Part shown: one piece after another, positions 1 to 8,700 of the stretch
Layout: the number at the start of each line of letters is the position of its first letter
How positions within the stretch are numbered: the first letter of the stretch is position 1
Assembly (NCBI GenBank): GCA_945861595.1
Contig: CAMAVE010000010.1
Span: 1-41,536 of the forward strand
DNA from: Synechococcus sp. UW140
GTDB lineage: Bacteria > Cyanobacteriota > Cyanobacteriia > PCC-6307 > Cyanobiaceae
Direction: 5' to 3'
Length of the DNA stretch: 41,536 nucleotides
Program-made: the position numbers and the translations under genes
Notes under the pieces: model-generated
The model's database searches: none
What the model saw: only the letters and a program-made list of their open reading frames with translations
What the model was told of the DNA's origin: nothing

Positions 1-45
1 ATGGTGTGGGCGACGATGAGCGGCCGGAATTCTCCGGCCTCTTCC

Positions 46-264
46 ATGAACACCATCGACGAGCACATCCTTAAGGACCAGAGCGAGATCGAGGCCGCCA
101 AAGCCGACGGCAACGACGGCAAGGTGCGCCACCTCGAAGAGGAGCTCAAAGGTCTGCAGGAATACAAGGCCCACCACCCCGAAGACGCCCACGACCCGAC
201 CCCGCTCGAGGTGTATTGCGACCTCAACCCCGAAGCGGCCGAGTGCCGCATCTATGACGACTGA
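46..264 (+). CDS. cp12: CP12-type Calvin-cycle regulator, 72 aa
   Basis: CP12 is a small disordered cytosolic protein that binds GAPDH and phosphoribulokinase and switches the Calvin cycle off in the dark or when oxidised. The C-terminal end is diagnostic: LEVYCDLNPEAAECRIYDD, with Cys58 and Cys67 spaced as in the GAPDH-binding loop of the family. The middle is charged and predicted helical or disordered. The usual N-terminal cysteine pair is absent, so only one disulphide can form. I chose the ATG at 46 because it gives a normal length; the frame is open to the window edge, so a longer form cannot be excluded. It converges on obgE and is followed by a strong terminator hairpin. Confidence 0.9.
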   Translation: MNTIDEHILKDQSEIEAAKADGNDGKVRHLEEELKGLQEYKAHHPEDAHDPTPLEVYCDLNPEAAECRIYDD

Positions 265-341
265 TCCCTAGGGCCTTCCATCCCGCATAGTCCCGGCGGC
301 CTACCCGAAAGCAAGGCCGCCTAGTTGATTCTTTCCAATCC

Positions 342-378
342 AAAGGGTTCCCTGGCTTCAGCAGGGGGCCCTTTTTTT
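342..378 (+). terminator. Rho-independent terminator after CP12
   Basis: A 13-bp stem (342-354 with 362-374, including two G-T pairs) encloses a 7-nt loop and runs into seven T residues. It lies about 80 nt after the CP12 stop and between two convergent genes. The T-run is on the + strand, so it mainly serves CP12. Confidence 0.85.
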
Positions 379-416
379 GTGCTTTAGGGCTGGGGCTGGG
401 CTTCCAGACCCTTGGC

Positions 417-1406
417 TTAAATCCCCAGCTCTTGCCAGACCCGGGCCAGGAGCTTGTCGAGGCCCTGGGAGGTGGCAGCTGAGATCAACAAAACCGGCGA
501 GCCGCAGTGCTCCTGCACCCGGCTGGCCAGCTCCTCGAGCTCGTCGCCCAGGAGCAGCTCGATCTTGTTGATCGCCACCACCCGGGGACGCTCCGGCAGG
601 CCATGGCCGTAGGCGGCCAGCTCGGCCTCCACCACAGCTAGGTCGGCGAGGGGATCCTCGCCGCCAGCATCCACCAGGTGGACGAGCAGGCGGGTGCGCT
701 CGATGTGGCGCAGGAAGTCGTGGCCGAGGCCCGCCCCCTGGGCGGCTCCCGCGATCAGGCCAGGGATATCGGCAAACACGGTGCCATCGCCGCTGGGACG
801 GCGCACCACGCCCAGGTTGGGCACCAGGGTGGTGAAGGGATAGTCGGCGATCTTGGGCCGGGCGGCTGACAGCACCGAGATCAGGGTGCTCTTGCCCGCA
901 TTGGGTAGGCCAATGATGCCGACTTCGGCCAACAGCTTGAGCTCCAGCTGGAGCAGCCATTCCTCGCCGTCCTTGCCCTCTGTGAATTTCTCCGGGGCCC
1001 GGTTGCGGTTGCTCAGGTAGTGGGCATTGCCAAGGCCACCGCGGCCGCCGGCCGCCGCCAGCAGGCGCTGGCCCTTTTCGGTGAGATCGCCCAAGAGGAT
1101 GTTGGTGCGGCGATCGCGTACCTCCGTGCCCAGGGGCACCTTGATGACCAGGGAATCACCGCCGGCGCCACTGCTGCGGTTGGGGCCGCCGCGGCGGCCC
1201 TCCTGCGCCTCGAACAGGCGCCGGTATTTGAAGTCGAGCAGGGTCTGGAGGTTGGGGTCGGCCTCAAACCAGACATCGCCGCCCCTGCCGCCGTCGCCGC
1301 CGGAGGGGCCCCCGGCTGGCACGTATTTTTCCCGCCGAAACGCCACGATGCCGTCGCCACCGCGGCCGGCGTGCACGGCGATGCGGGCTTGGTCAATGAA
1401 CTGCAA
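417..1406 (-). CDS. obgE: Obg-family GTPase ObgE/CgtA, 329 aa
   Basis: Essential ribosome-associated GTPase involved in 50S assembly and stringent/stress signalling. The glycine-rich Obg fold occupies about residues 1-158 ([25 protein letters not shown]). The G domain follows: Walker [10 protein letters not shown] near 166-174, switch I DYPFTT, G3 ADIPGLI, G4 NKIE. The short C-terminus lacks an OCT extension, as is common in this lineage. The frame extends to a TTG at 1442, but the TTG at 1404-1406 makes the protein begin MQFIDQARI, the canonical Obg start, so I prefer it. It is divergent from the ABC ATPase and convergent with CP12. Confidence 0.95.
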   Translation of the reverse strand: MQFIDQARIAVHAGRGGDGIVAFRREKYVPAGGPSGGDGGRGGDVWFEADPNLQTLLDFKYRRLFEAQEGRRGGPNRSSGAGGDSLVIKVPLGTEVRDRRTNILLGDLTEKGQRLLAAAGGRGGLGNAHYLSNRNRAPEKFTEGKDGEEWLLQLELKLLAEVGIIGLPNAGKSTLISVLSAARPKIADYPFTTLVPNLGVVRRPSGDGTVFADIPGLIAGAAQGAGLGHDFLRHIERTRLLVHLVDAGGEDPLADLAVVEAELAAYGHGLPERPRVVAINKIELLLGDELEELASRVQEHCGSPVLLISAATSQGLDKLLARVWQELGI

Positions 1407-1472
1407 AAGAGAAGGTCGAGGGATGGGCACTCCGAAGTCCAACCCTAGGATCGGGCCGTCGCAGGGCTGGTT

Positions 1473-2717
1473 TTGGCAGAGGTTCGCTTCCAGCGCGTGG
1501 GCAAGACCTACCCACCCCGGCGGGGGGCCGCTCCGGTTGAAGTGCTGCGGGACCTGGATCTGACCATCAGCGATGGTGAATTTCTGGTGCTGGTGGGTCC
1601 CTCGGGCTGCGGCAAAAGCACCCTGCTGCGCCTACTGGCGGGCCTGGAAAGCCCCAGCAGCGGCGACCTGTTCGTGGGCGATCGCCGGGTGACCCAGCTG
1701 CGGCCCTCCCAGCGGGATGTGGCGATGGTGTTCCAGAGCTACGCCCTCTACCCCCACCTGAGCGTGGCGGACAACATCGGCTTCGGCCTGCGGCGCCAAC
1801 GCCAGCGCAGCCCCCTGCAGGAACTGGCCGATGGCCTGCACCGGGCCAGCCGCGGCCTGCCAGGCCCGCTGCGCTTTCGCTCCCGGCGCGAAGACCGGAT
1901 CGAAGCCGTGATCGAGCAGGTGGCCGAGACCCTGGAACTGGGGGCCCTGCTCGATCGCCTGCCGAAGGAACTCTCCGGCGGCCAAAAGCAGCGGGTGGCC
2001 CTGGGCCGGGCGATCGCCCGCCAGCCTGCGGTGTTCCTGATGGATGAGCCCCTCAGCAACCTCGATGCCAAGTTGCGCGGCGGCACCCGCAGCCAGATCG
2101 TCGAGCTGCAGCGCCGGCTCGGCACCACCACGATCTACGTGACCCACGACCAGGTGGAGGCCATGACCATGGGCCACCGGATTGCGGTGCTCAACCGGGG
2201 CCAGCTGCAGCAGCTCGGCACGCCTTTGGAGCTCTATCGCTGGCCCGCCAACACCTTTGTGGCCCAGTTCATCGGCAGCCCAGCCATGAACCTGCTGCCC
2301 GTGAGCGCCGTCGGCGGTGCCCAGCTGCAGCTGGAGGGCCGGCGCTTCCTGGTGGAAGGCCCCATGGGCGCGGCCCTGGCCCAGTGGCAGGAGCGGGGCA
2401 ACCCGGATGGCCTCACCGCCGGCCTGCGGCCCGAACACCTACGGCTCGGGCCCGCCACCAACCGCAACCTCAGCGCCGAGGTGACCCACTGCGAAGCCCT
2501 GGGCAATGAACAGCTGGTGAGCTGCCGCCTGCTGGAGGGCAGCCACCTGGTGCAGGTGCGGGCCGAACCCGACCAGGCCCTGGTGCCAGGCCAGACCGTG
2601 CACCTGGAGGTTCAGGCCGAGGGTTGGCGCCTGTTTGACGGAGACGGGCTGGCCCTGCCCCAGGTGAAAGCACCGGCGACGGCGGGCCCGGAACCGGTAC
2701 TGCCCAAGCTGGGCTGA
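1473..2717 (+). CDS. ABC transporter ATPase, MalK/UgpC (GgtA-like) type, 414 aa
   Basis: Cytoplasmic ATPase of a carbohydrate- or osmolyte-importing ABC system. Motifs in order: Walker [10 protein letters not shown] (42-50), Q-loop near Gln88, signature LSGGQ (167-171), Walker B VFLMDEP (187-193), H-loop His225, then a MalK/MOBE regulatory region from about residue 240. A basic, glutamine-rich insertion of about 35 residues (107-141) sits between the Q-loop and the signature. The TTG start at 1473 gives MAEVRFQRV. No permease or binding-protein gene is adjacent, so its partners must lie elsewhere. Cyanobacterial relatives include GgtA, the glucosylglycerol/sucrose transporter ATPase, but the substrate cannot be settled here. 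It sits on the opposite strand between obgE and mutS2. Confidence 0.9.
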   Translation: MAEVRFQRVGKTYPPRRGAAPVEVLRDLDLTISDGEFLVLVGPSGCGKSTLLRLLAGLESPSSGDLFVGDRRVTQLRPSQRDVAMVFQSYALYPHLSVADNIGFGLRRQRQRSPLQELADGLHRASRGLPGPLRFRSRREDRIEAVIEQVAETLELGALLDRLPKELSGGQKQRVALGRAIARQPAVFLMDEPLSNLDAKLRGGTRSQIVELQRRLGTTTIYVTHDQVEAMTMGHRIAVLNRGQLQQLGTPLELYRWPANTFVAQFIGSPAMNLLPVSAVGGAQLQLEGRRFLVEGPMGAALAQWQERGNPDGLTAGLRPEHLRLGPATNRNLSAEVTHCEALGNEQLVSCRLLEGSHLVQVRAEPDQALVPGQTVHLEVQAEGWRLFDGDGLALPQVKAPATAGPEPVLPKLG

Positions 2718-2758
2718 AGGGACCAAGGGTTGATGGGGTCTGGACGCTTAGCCGGGCC

Positions 2759-5290
2759 TCATTTCACCCAGACCACACTGCAGCCCTGGCCTCCATCGCC
2801 CTGGTCGGCGTCGCTGACCCGGTCCACGTAGGGCACGGTGGCGAGCCAATCGCGCAGGCCCCGTTTGAGCTTGCCGGTGCCGATGCCATGGATCACCCAG
2901 AGGGGGCCATTGGCGTTGCGCAGCCGTTCCTCCAGCGCCGATTCGGCCTCATGCACCCGCAGGCCCCGCACATCGACGGTGTTGCCCTCGGTGCGCACCT
3001 CCGGGCCGCGGCTGGCCGGATTGCGGCGGCTGCGTACATGCACCACCGGCTGGGGCGGCTCGGGGGGCGCCGGTTTTTCGCCCTGGAGCCCCTCGATCGC
3101 CGCCAGTTCCACCGTCAGGCGCAACACACCGCAGCGGACCGTGAGCTCGAGGCCATCGGCGCTGATCGCCAGCACCTCGGCCGCCTTGCCCAGGGCCAGC
3201 AGCCGGATGCGCTCGCCCACCACCGGCCGCCAGCCGCGGTGATCGCGGCGCTCGGGCTTGGGGCGGTGGTCCTGCTCGAGCCGCTTGAGTGTCTGGCCCG
3301 CCTGGCGGGCCGTTTCACCGGTTGCCTGCCCCTGGCGCAGGCGGCGGATGATCCGGCGCACCTCCTTTTGGCCATCGCGGATCGAATGCTCCAGGGCCTG
3401 GCGCCGTTGCTCCTGGAGCTCGGCCGACTGGTCGCTCTGCTGCTGCCAGCGCTGCAGTAACTCCTCGTGCAGCAGCTCGGTGCGGGCCAGCAGGGCCGCC
3501 GCCTCCTCGGCCGCCTCCTGCTGGCGTTGGCGCTGGGCCTCCAGGCCGGCGATCACCTGGTTGAGTTCCCCCTCACCCCGGGGCGCCAACAGCAGCTGGG
3601 CCTCGTCGAGCACGGCGCCATCGAGGCCGAGGCGGTTGGCAATCGCCAGGGCGTTGCTGCGGCCCGGGATGCCCCAGAGCAGGTGGTAGGTGGGCGAGAG
3701 GGTGGCGACATCGAAGGCCACCGAAGCATTTTCAAAGCGGGAATCGTGGTATTTGAGGGCCTTGAGCTCGCCGAAGTGGGTGGTGGCGATCGTGAGCCGG
3801 GCCCGCTCGGCCAAATGGCGCAGCAGGGCGATCGCCAGGGCCGTGCCCTCGGTGGGATCGGTGCCAGCGCCCACCTCATCGAGCAACACCAGGCAGGCGC
3901 CCGCGCTGGCTTCGCTCGGCAGGGCGGCCAGGATCCGGGCGATGCGGCGCACGTGGCCGCTGAAGGTGGAGAGGTTTTGCTGCAGCGACTGCTCATCGCC
4001 GATGTCGGCCAGCACCAGCTCGCACCAGGGAACCGAGGGGGTGCCGCTGCAGGGCAAGAACAGGCCGGCGCGGGCCATCAGGGCCGCCAGGCCCACGCTT
4101 TTGAGCGTCACGGTTTTGCCGCCGGTGTTGGGGCCGGTGATCGCCACCACCCGCAGCTCAGGGCTGACCTGCACGCTCACCGGCACCACCCCATGGCCGC
4201 CCTGGCGGCGTTCCTGCCAGAGCAGCAGGGGATGGCGCAGGCCCTCCAGGCGGATCGGAGCGCCGGAATCCGCCTCCAGCTCGGGGCGTGTGGCGCCTAG
4301 GGCCTGGCCATAGCGGGCCCGGGCCAGGGCGAAATCCAACTGAACCAGCACCGCCTGGAGGTGGCTGAGGGCCGGCTGTTCGGCGCCGACCAGGCCACTG
4401 AGCTCCAGCAACACCTGCTGCTCCTCCTCCCGCTCCTTGCCGGCCAGAACTCCGATCCGGTTTCCCAGGGCGATGACGGCCTGGGGTTCGATGAACACCG
4501 TGCTGCCGGAGGCGGAACTGTCGTGCACTAAGCCGGCCAGCTGGGAGGCGGCCCCGGCCTTCACCGCCAGCACGGGCCGGCCGTTGCGCTCGGACACGAC
4601 CGTGTCTTGAAGGAGGGCGCTGTGGCGACGGATCAGCTCCTGCAGGCGTTCGCGCCGGTCCGAGCGGGCGGCGGCCAGCTGGCGGCGCAGCTCCGCCAGG
4701 GGGGCACTGGCGCGATCCGCCACCCGGCCGCCCTCCTCGAGGCAAAAGCGCAGCCGTTGCTCCAGCTCCGGCAGGGTGCGCAGGTCCGCCACCAGGGCCG
4801 TGGTTACCGGGCGGATCGTGGGGTCTTCGATCTGGCGGCGCAGGCGCCGGGCCGCCGCCAGGGTGGTGGCCACGGCCAGCAGGGCCAGGCCCGAGGCGGT
4901 GCCGCCCTTGGCGCAGAAGAGCAGGGTGTCCCCCAGGTCGGCCACGCCCTGGAAGGACAGGCCCCCCTCGCTGAGGCCATCGAGGCCCACCAACTCGGTG
5001 GTTTCGGCCAGGCGCCGGCGGCTCTCCTCAAGGTTGGCGCCCAGGGGCAAGCGGGCACAGAGGGCTTCGCCGGCGCTGGTGCTGGCAAACGTGGCCAGGT
5101 GCTCCCCCAGCCGCGGCCACTCCAGCAGCTCCAGGGCCTCTTGGCCGATCGGCTGGTCCATGCCCATGGGCTCGTCCACACCATTCAGGGGATCCATCCC
5201 GGCTGGCTGCGACGCCCTGGAGTCAGGGGCCAGGTCAGTCGCCCCATCAGGACGCTCGGTTGGCAGCGGGGAAGGAACCAGGGGAAGCAC
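2759..5290 (-). CDS. mutS2: MutS2 family DNA/ribosome-associated ATPase, up to 843 aa
   Basis: MutS2 suppresses homologous recombination and, in some bacteria, rescues collided ribosomes; it does not act in mismatch repair. A MutS core with Walker A GPNTGGKT at about residues 387-394 is followed by LVLLDEVGAGTDP (Walker B), a coiled-coil clamp rich in Gln, Glu and Arg (about 530-650), and a C-terminal Smr nuclease-type domain (VDVRGLRVHEAE..., HGIGTGKL) from about residue 770. The N-terminal mismatch-recognition domain is absent, as expected. The GTG at 5290 gives a 31-residue leader; the ATG at 5197 (MDPLNGVDEPMGMD) is an equally plausible start. It is the last gene of the dnaJ-hemB-VOC-mutS2 run. 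Confidence 0.95.
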   Translation of the reverse strand: MLPLVPSPLPTERPDGATDLAPDSRASQPAGMDPLNGVDEPMGMDQPIGQEALELLEWPRLGEHLATFASTSAGEALCARLPLGANLEESRRRLAETTELVGLDGLSEGGLSFQGVADLGDTLLFCAKGGTASGLALLAVATTLAAARRLRRQIEDPTIRPVTTALVADLRTLPELEQRLRFCLEEGGRVADRASAPLAELRRQLAAARSDRRERLQELIRRHSALLQDTVVSERNGRPVLAVKAGAASQLAGLVHDSSASGSTVFIEPQAVIALGNRIGVLAGKEREEEQQVLLELSGLVGAEQPALSHLQAVLVQLDFALARARYGQALGATRPELEADSGAPIRLEGLRHPLLLWQERRQGGHGVVPVSVQVSPELRVVAITGPNTGGKTVTLKSVGLAALMARAGLFLPCSGTPSVPWCELVLADIGDEQSLQQNLSTFSGHVRRIARILAALPSEASAGACLVLLDEVGAGTDPTEGTALAIALLRHLAERARLTIATTHFGELKALKYHDSRFENASVAFDVATLSPTYHLLWGIPGRSNALAIANRLGLDGAVLDEAQLLLAPRGEGELNQVIAGLEAQRQRQQEAAEEAAALLARTELLHEELLQRWQQQSDQSAELQEQRRQALEHSIRDGQKEVRRIIRRLRQGQATGETARQAGQTLKRLEQDHRPKPERRDHRGWRPVVGERIRLLALGKAAEVLAISADGLELTVRCGVLRLTVELAAIEGLQGEKPAPPEPPQPVVHVRSRRNPASRGPEVRTEGNTVDVRGLRVHEAESALEERLRNANGPLWVIHGIGTGKLKRGLRDWLATVPYVDRVSDADQGDGGQGCSVVWVK

Positions 5291-5359
5291 TAGACAAACG
5301 GCCTGAGGAGGCGGGAAACAGGGGAACCGGTCGATGGGGCTTGGGACGGCTGCAGGGGA

Positions 5360-5806
5360 TCAGGACCGGTTCGAGCCGATGCCTGCCTCGGGCTCGTAGA
5401 GAAGCTCCAACCAGTTGCCCTCGGGATCTTGGAGATAGAACGAGGCCGTGCCATCGCGGTGGTCGTGGAGCTCGCCCACAGGCACACCGGCGGCTTGGAG
5501 GCGGGCGTGTTCGGCCTGCACCTGCTCGCGGCTGGAAAAATGGAACGCGAAATGGGGGCCGGCGGCTTTGTAATCCGGGCTGAGCAGGGCGATGCCATCA
5601 CCGCCGCCGGGGCGCTGCAGGTAGGCCCAATCGCTGGCATCCCAGGTGAGCTCCAGGCCCATGGCGGCGTAGAAGCGCTTGGCCCGCTCCATGTCCTGCA
5701 CCCGCAAGGCCACATGACCGAGCCAGGATTGCCGGCCCAGGGTGCGCCTCTCCTGCTCGCTGCCGGCGGGGCTGATGCCGTCGACTCCCTGCTCGCCTAC
5801 CGCCAT
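5360..5806 (-). CDS. VOC/glyoxalase-superfamily protein, 148 aa
   Basis: Single-domain vicinal-oxygen-chelate protein. The core begins after a leader of about 28 residues with GHVALRVQDMERAKRFYAAM. It continues through FAFHFSS and ends with FYLQDPEGNWLELLYEP, whose Glu is a typical metal ligand. Such proteins include glyoxalase I, dioxygenases and resistance proteins; which reaction this one performs cannot be read from sequence. It lies between hemB and mutS2, a neighbourhood I recall in other picocyanobacteria. The ATG at 5806 is used, but the divergent leader might mean a later start. Confidence 0.85.
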   Translation of the reverse strand: MAVGEQGVDGISPAGSEQERRTLGRQSWLGHVALRVQDMERAKRFYAAMGLELTWDASDWAYLQRPGGGDGIALLSPDYKAAGPHFAFHFSSREQVQAEHARLQAAGVPVGELHDHRDGTASFYLQDPEGNWLELLYEPEAGIGSNRS

Positions 5807-5907
5807 GGTGCCCTTGCCGTTGCGCTAACGCCATTCTTGACCGCAACAGGCTCTTGCGTGGCTGCGGGGCCAAGGCCGGCCGGCCCTGGTGCCTGGGGCG
5901 CGGTGCC

Positions 5908-6102
5908 TTAGGGCTTGGGCCCTTCGCTGCTGGCAAGGGCGGTGCGGGCCAGGCAACCGATCGAGAAGCAGATCAGGCCAGCTCCAAAGAGGTTCCAGGG
6001 GGTGGGGCCGCCGCCATCACGCACCTTCGTGACCACCAGCAGCACCACGGCCGCCGCCAGCACGGGCAGGGTGACCAACTTGAGCAGGCCACTGCGGCTC
6101 AT
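5908..6102 (-). CDS. Small two-helix membrane protein, 64 aa (paralogue B)
   Basis: No family recognised. Two hydrophobic segments (LLKLVTLPVLAAAVVLLVV and WNLFGAGLICFSIGCLA) flank a short polar turn, DGGGPTP. The second helix carries LFGxxxICFSIGC, also found in the gene immediately upstream, so the two look like a tandem duplication. The ATG at 6102 overlaps the upstream stop as ATGA, indicating translational coupling. A frame extension to 6144 lies inside the upstream gene and is not favoured. Confidence 0.7.
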   Translation of the reverse strand: MSRSGLLKLVTLPVLAAAVVLLVVTKVRDGGGPTPWNLFGAGLICFSIGCLARTALASSEGPKP

Positions 6103-6362
6103 CGGCGCCGCTGGGCCAGGGCCCAGGAGGTCTTGCAAACGCATCCAATCGAAAAACAGATGGCCGCGCTACCGAACAGGCCCCAGCCCGCAGCCCGGGT
6201 CGCCCCATCGCCATCCAGCAGCAGGCGCAGGGCCAGCACGCTGATCAAGCTGGCCGCCACCCAGGGGCCATAGACCCAGCCGACAAAAAACTCGCCGCGG
6301 CGTGGGCGCCCGGAGCTCCCCAGCGGGGGCGGCGCCGGCCACTCCTGGGGGTTCGTGCTCAA
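6099..6362 (-). CDS. Small two-helix membrane protein, 87 aa (paralogue A)
   Basis: No family recognised. A proline-rich N-terminus (about 30 residues) precedes VGWVYGPWVAASLISVLALRLLL and WGLFGSAAICFSIGCVCKTSWALAQ, then a basic RRR tail. The motif LFGxxxICFSIGC is shared with the downstream gene. The start is TTG at 6362, overlapping the hemB stop as TTGA, so hemB and the two small genes form a coupled chain. The conserved cysteines within the helix could bind a cofactor or form contacts, but that is speculation. Confidence 0.7.
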   Translation of the reverse strand: MSTNPQEWPAPPPLGSSGRPRRGEFFVGWVYGPWVAASLISVLALRLLLDGDGATRAAGWGLFGSAAICFSIGCVCKTSWALAQRRR

Positions 6363-7363
6363 CCCTCCTCGGCCAGCCAGGCGGCCGCATCACAAGCGTG
6401 GTAAGTGAGGATCAAATTGGCGCCGGCCCGCTTGAAACACAGCAGGGTTTCGAGCACGATCGAGCGCTCATCAATCCAGCCCCGTTCGGCCGCCGCCTTC
6501 ACCATCGAATACTCGCCGCTCACGTTGTAGGCCGCGATCGGCAATTCGGTTTCGCCGCGCAGGCGATGGATGATATCGAGGTAGGCCAGGCCTGGCTTCA
6601 CCATCAAAATATCGGCCCCTTCCTGTTCATCCAGCAGGGCCTCCGTCAGACACTCCCGGCCATTGGCCGGATCCATCTGGTAGGTGGATTTATCCTTGGG
6701 GATCGGCTTGCCGGCCGCGGCCCGGGGCGCCGAATCCAGGGCTTCGCGGAAAGGCCCGTAGTAGGCAGAGGCGTATTTGGCGGTGTAGCTGATGATGCCC
6801 ACATGCTCAAAGCCCTCCTCATCGAGGGCCTCACGAATCGCCCCGACCCGGCCATCCATCATGTCGCTGGGGCCGATCAGGTCGGCGCCGGCCTTGGCCT
6901 GGGCCACGGCCTGGCGGCAGAGGATTTCCACGGTTTCATCGTTAAGCACGATCCCTTCGGCACTGACGATGCCGTCATGGCCATCGCAGGAATAGGGATC
7001 GAGGGCCACATCGGTCATGATCGTCATGCCGGGGTGGGCAGCCTTGATGCGCCGAATAGCCCTGGGAATCAGGCCACCTTCGTTGAAACATTCGGCGCCA
7101 TCTTCGGTTTTGAGCCCATCGGCCACCTTCGGGAAGAGCACCACGCAGCGGATGCCCAAGCCCCAGGCGCGACCCACCTCCTGCACGAGCCCTTCCAGGC
7201 TCCAGCGCTGGGCGCCAGGCATGGCACCGATCGGCTCGTTGGTGGCGCCCTCGTGCACAAACAGGGGGTAGATGAAATCGGCGGCGCGGAGCTGGTGCTC
7301 CTGAACCATGGCCCGCAGGGCTGGGGTACGCCGCAACCGGCGGGGGCGGTAGGTGAGCTCCAT
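6359..7363 (-). CDS. hemB: Porphobilinogen synthase (ALA dehydratase), 334 aa
   Basis: Condenses two 5-aminolevulinate molecules to porphobilinogen, a common step of chlorophyll, haem and bilin synthesis. Near full-length match to the family: YRPRRLRRTP start, Schiff-base lysines in YTAKYAS and MVKPG, and ALA-binding YNVSGEYSM. The metal site reads DVALDPYSCDGHDG, where aspartates replace the three zinc cysteines, as in magnesium-type cyanobacterial and plant enzymes. The ATG at 7363 (MELTYRP) is preferred over a TTG 12 nt upstream because AAGG lies at a ribosome-binding distance. The downstream small membrane genes overlap its stop. Confidence 0.97.
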   Translation of the reverse strand: MELTYRPRRLRRTPALRAMVQEHQLRAADFIYPLFVHEGATNEPIGAMPGAQRWSLEGLVQEVGRAWGLGIRCVVLFPKVADGLKTEDGAECFNEGGLIPRAIRRIKAAHPGMTIMTDVALDPYSCDGHDGIVSAEGIVLNDETVEILCRQAVAQAKAGADLIGPSDMMDGRVGAIREALDEEGFEHVGIISYTAKYASAYYGPFREALDSAPRAAAGKPIPKDKSTYQMDPANGRECLTEALLDEQEGADILMVKPGLAYLDIIHRLRGETELPIAAYNVSGEYSMVKAAAERGWIDERSIVLETLLCFKRAGANLILTYHACDAAAWLAEEG

Positions 7364-7463
7364 GGCGGCCTTCAAGCTGGGTGGATCCTACGGAGCTGGC
7401 CTGGCGGTCTCCCCATGAGGCGGGGCTGGCAAGCGGCATGGCTTGCGCAAGGGCCGGCCCAGA

Positions 7464-8447
7464 TCAGAGGCGTGCCTGCTCGATCCAGTCGACGCGGGGA
7501 TCGACGCGGCGTTCAGCGCGCAGTTGCTCGAGCAGCTGACGCTCCGCCTCGCTGAAGCTGGGGGGCAGGCGCAGGCTGAGGCTGAGCAGCAGGTCCCCGC
7601 GGCCGTCCTTGATCGGCCAGCCCTTGCCCTTGAGCCGCAGGCTGCGGCCCGGCTCCATGCCGGCAGGCACCTGCACGGTGGCTTCGCCATCGGGGGTGGC
7701 CACCCGCACTTCACCGCCGAGGGCCAGTTCATCGAGGCTGAGCGGCAGCTCGGCCCGCAACAGGTCGCCGTCCAGGCTCCAAACGGGATGGTCGAGCAGC
7801 TTGAGGTTGAGGTAGAGGTCGCCGCGGCGGCCGGTGCCGGGCTGGAGGTTGCCCTTGCCCTTGAGCCGCAGGCGGCTGCCGGTTTTCACCCCCGGCGGAA
7901 TCCGCACCTGCACCCGCTCCTCGTTGACGGCCAGGGTGCGCTCGCAGCCCCGAAAGGCATCGGCAAAGCTGAGGCTGATGCTGGCCTCGGCATCGAGGTT
8001 GAGGGGCGCCCGGCCGGCGGCTGCCCCAGCCGCACCGCCGGGGAAGCCCCCGGGGAAGCCAGAGGCGAAGCCAAACCCGCCTGGGGCTCCGCCAAAACCG
8101 CCACTAGCGGGCCCGCCACCACCGCCAAAACGGCCCAGCAGGTCGTTGATGAAGTCGTCGAAGTTGCCGTAGCGGCCAAAATCGACATCGGCGCCGCCGC
8201 TGGCCCCGCCAGCCTGGTTCCAGTATTGGCCGAATTGTTCGTAGCGGCGGCGCTTATCGGGATCGGAGAGCACCTCGTAGGCCTCGCTGATCTCCTTGAA
8301 TTTCGCCTCGGCCTCCTTGTTATTGGGATTGACGTCTGGGTGGTATTCCCGGGCCAGCTTGCGGAAGGCCCGCTTCACCGCATCGGCATCGGCGCCCCGC
8401 TCCAGGCCCAGCACCTTGAAGTAATCGCGATATCCACTGGCTCCCAT
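7464..8447 (-). CDS. DnaJ/CbpA-type J-domain co-chaperone, 327 aa
   Basis: Hsp40 partner that stimulates DnaK. The J domain covers residues 6-72 with HPD at 36-38 (AREYHPDVNPNN). A Gly/Phe-rich linker (about 95-155, very rich in GGF and GGA) follows, then two beta-rich substrate-binding domains (VQVRIPPGVKTGSRLRLKGKG, VQVPAGMEPGRSLRLKGKGWP). The CxxCxGxG zinc fingers are absent, so it is the CbpA/type-II form and not classical DnaJ. The ATG at 8447 starts MGASGYRDYF. It is the first gene of the leftward hemB-mutS2 run, 100 nt upstream of hemB, with a 217-nt promoter region before it. No dnaK or grpE is adjacent. Confidence 0.93.
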   Translation of the reverse strand: MGASGYRDYFKVLGLERGADADAVKRAFRKLAREYHPDVNPNNKEAEAKFKEISEAYEVLSDPDKRRRYEQFGQYWNQAGGASGGADVDFGRYGNFDDFINDLLGRFGGGGGPASGGFGGAPGGFGFASGFPGGFPGGAAGAAAGRAPLNLDAEASISLSFADAFRGCERTLAVNEERVQVRIPPGVKTGSRLRLKGKGNLQPGTGRRGDLYLNLKLLDHPVWSLDGDLLRAELPLSLDELALGGEVRVATPDGEATVQVPAGMEPGRSLRLKGKGWPIKDGRGDLLLSLSLRLPPSFSEAERQLLEQLRAERRVDPRVDWIEQARL

Positions 8448-8700
8448 CGCGGCGTCGGGGGTGAGAGGTCAATGGCACCCCCACTCTCCCAGTTGAAACG
8501 CCCGAGCTGGGGCGCCGCCATGGGCGGAAGGCCGAACGACGGATGCCAACCGCCGCAGCCCAAGCGGCTCAGAACGGGACCAGCGTCCCCCCCGCCCGAT
8601 TGGGCGGCCCTCCACGGAAGTCCAAGGGATCCGCCCTAGCCTCCAGCCAGCATCGCCAGCCCCCATGGCCCCTCTCGCCGACCCTGCCCTAGGAGCCCCC

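Noticed and set aside
3467-4300. Frame on the + strand opposite mutS2
   Set aside because: mutS2 has all its motifs; this is a codon-bias shadow.
6302-7555. Long + strand frame (417 codons) opposite hemB
   Set aside because: hemB is certain on the - strand; the frame is the usual antisense shadow of a GC-rich gene and shows no recognisable domain.
7443-8639. Long + strand frame opposite the DnaJ-like gene
   Set aside because: The composition is a mirror of the J-domain gene; no start signal or family features.
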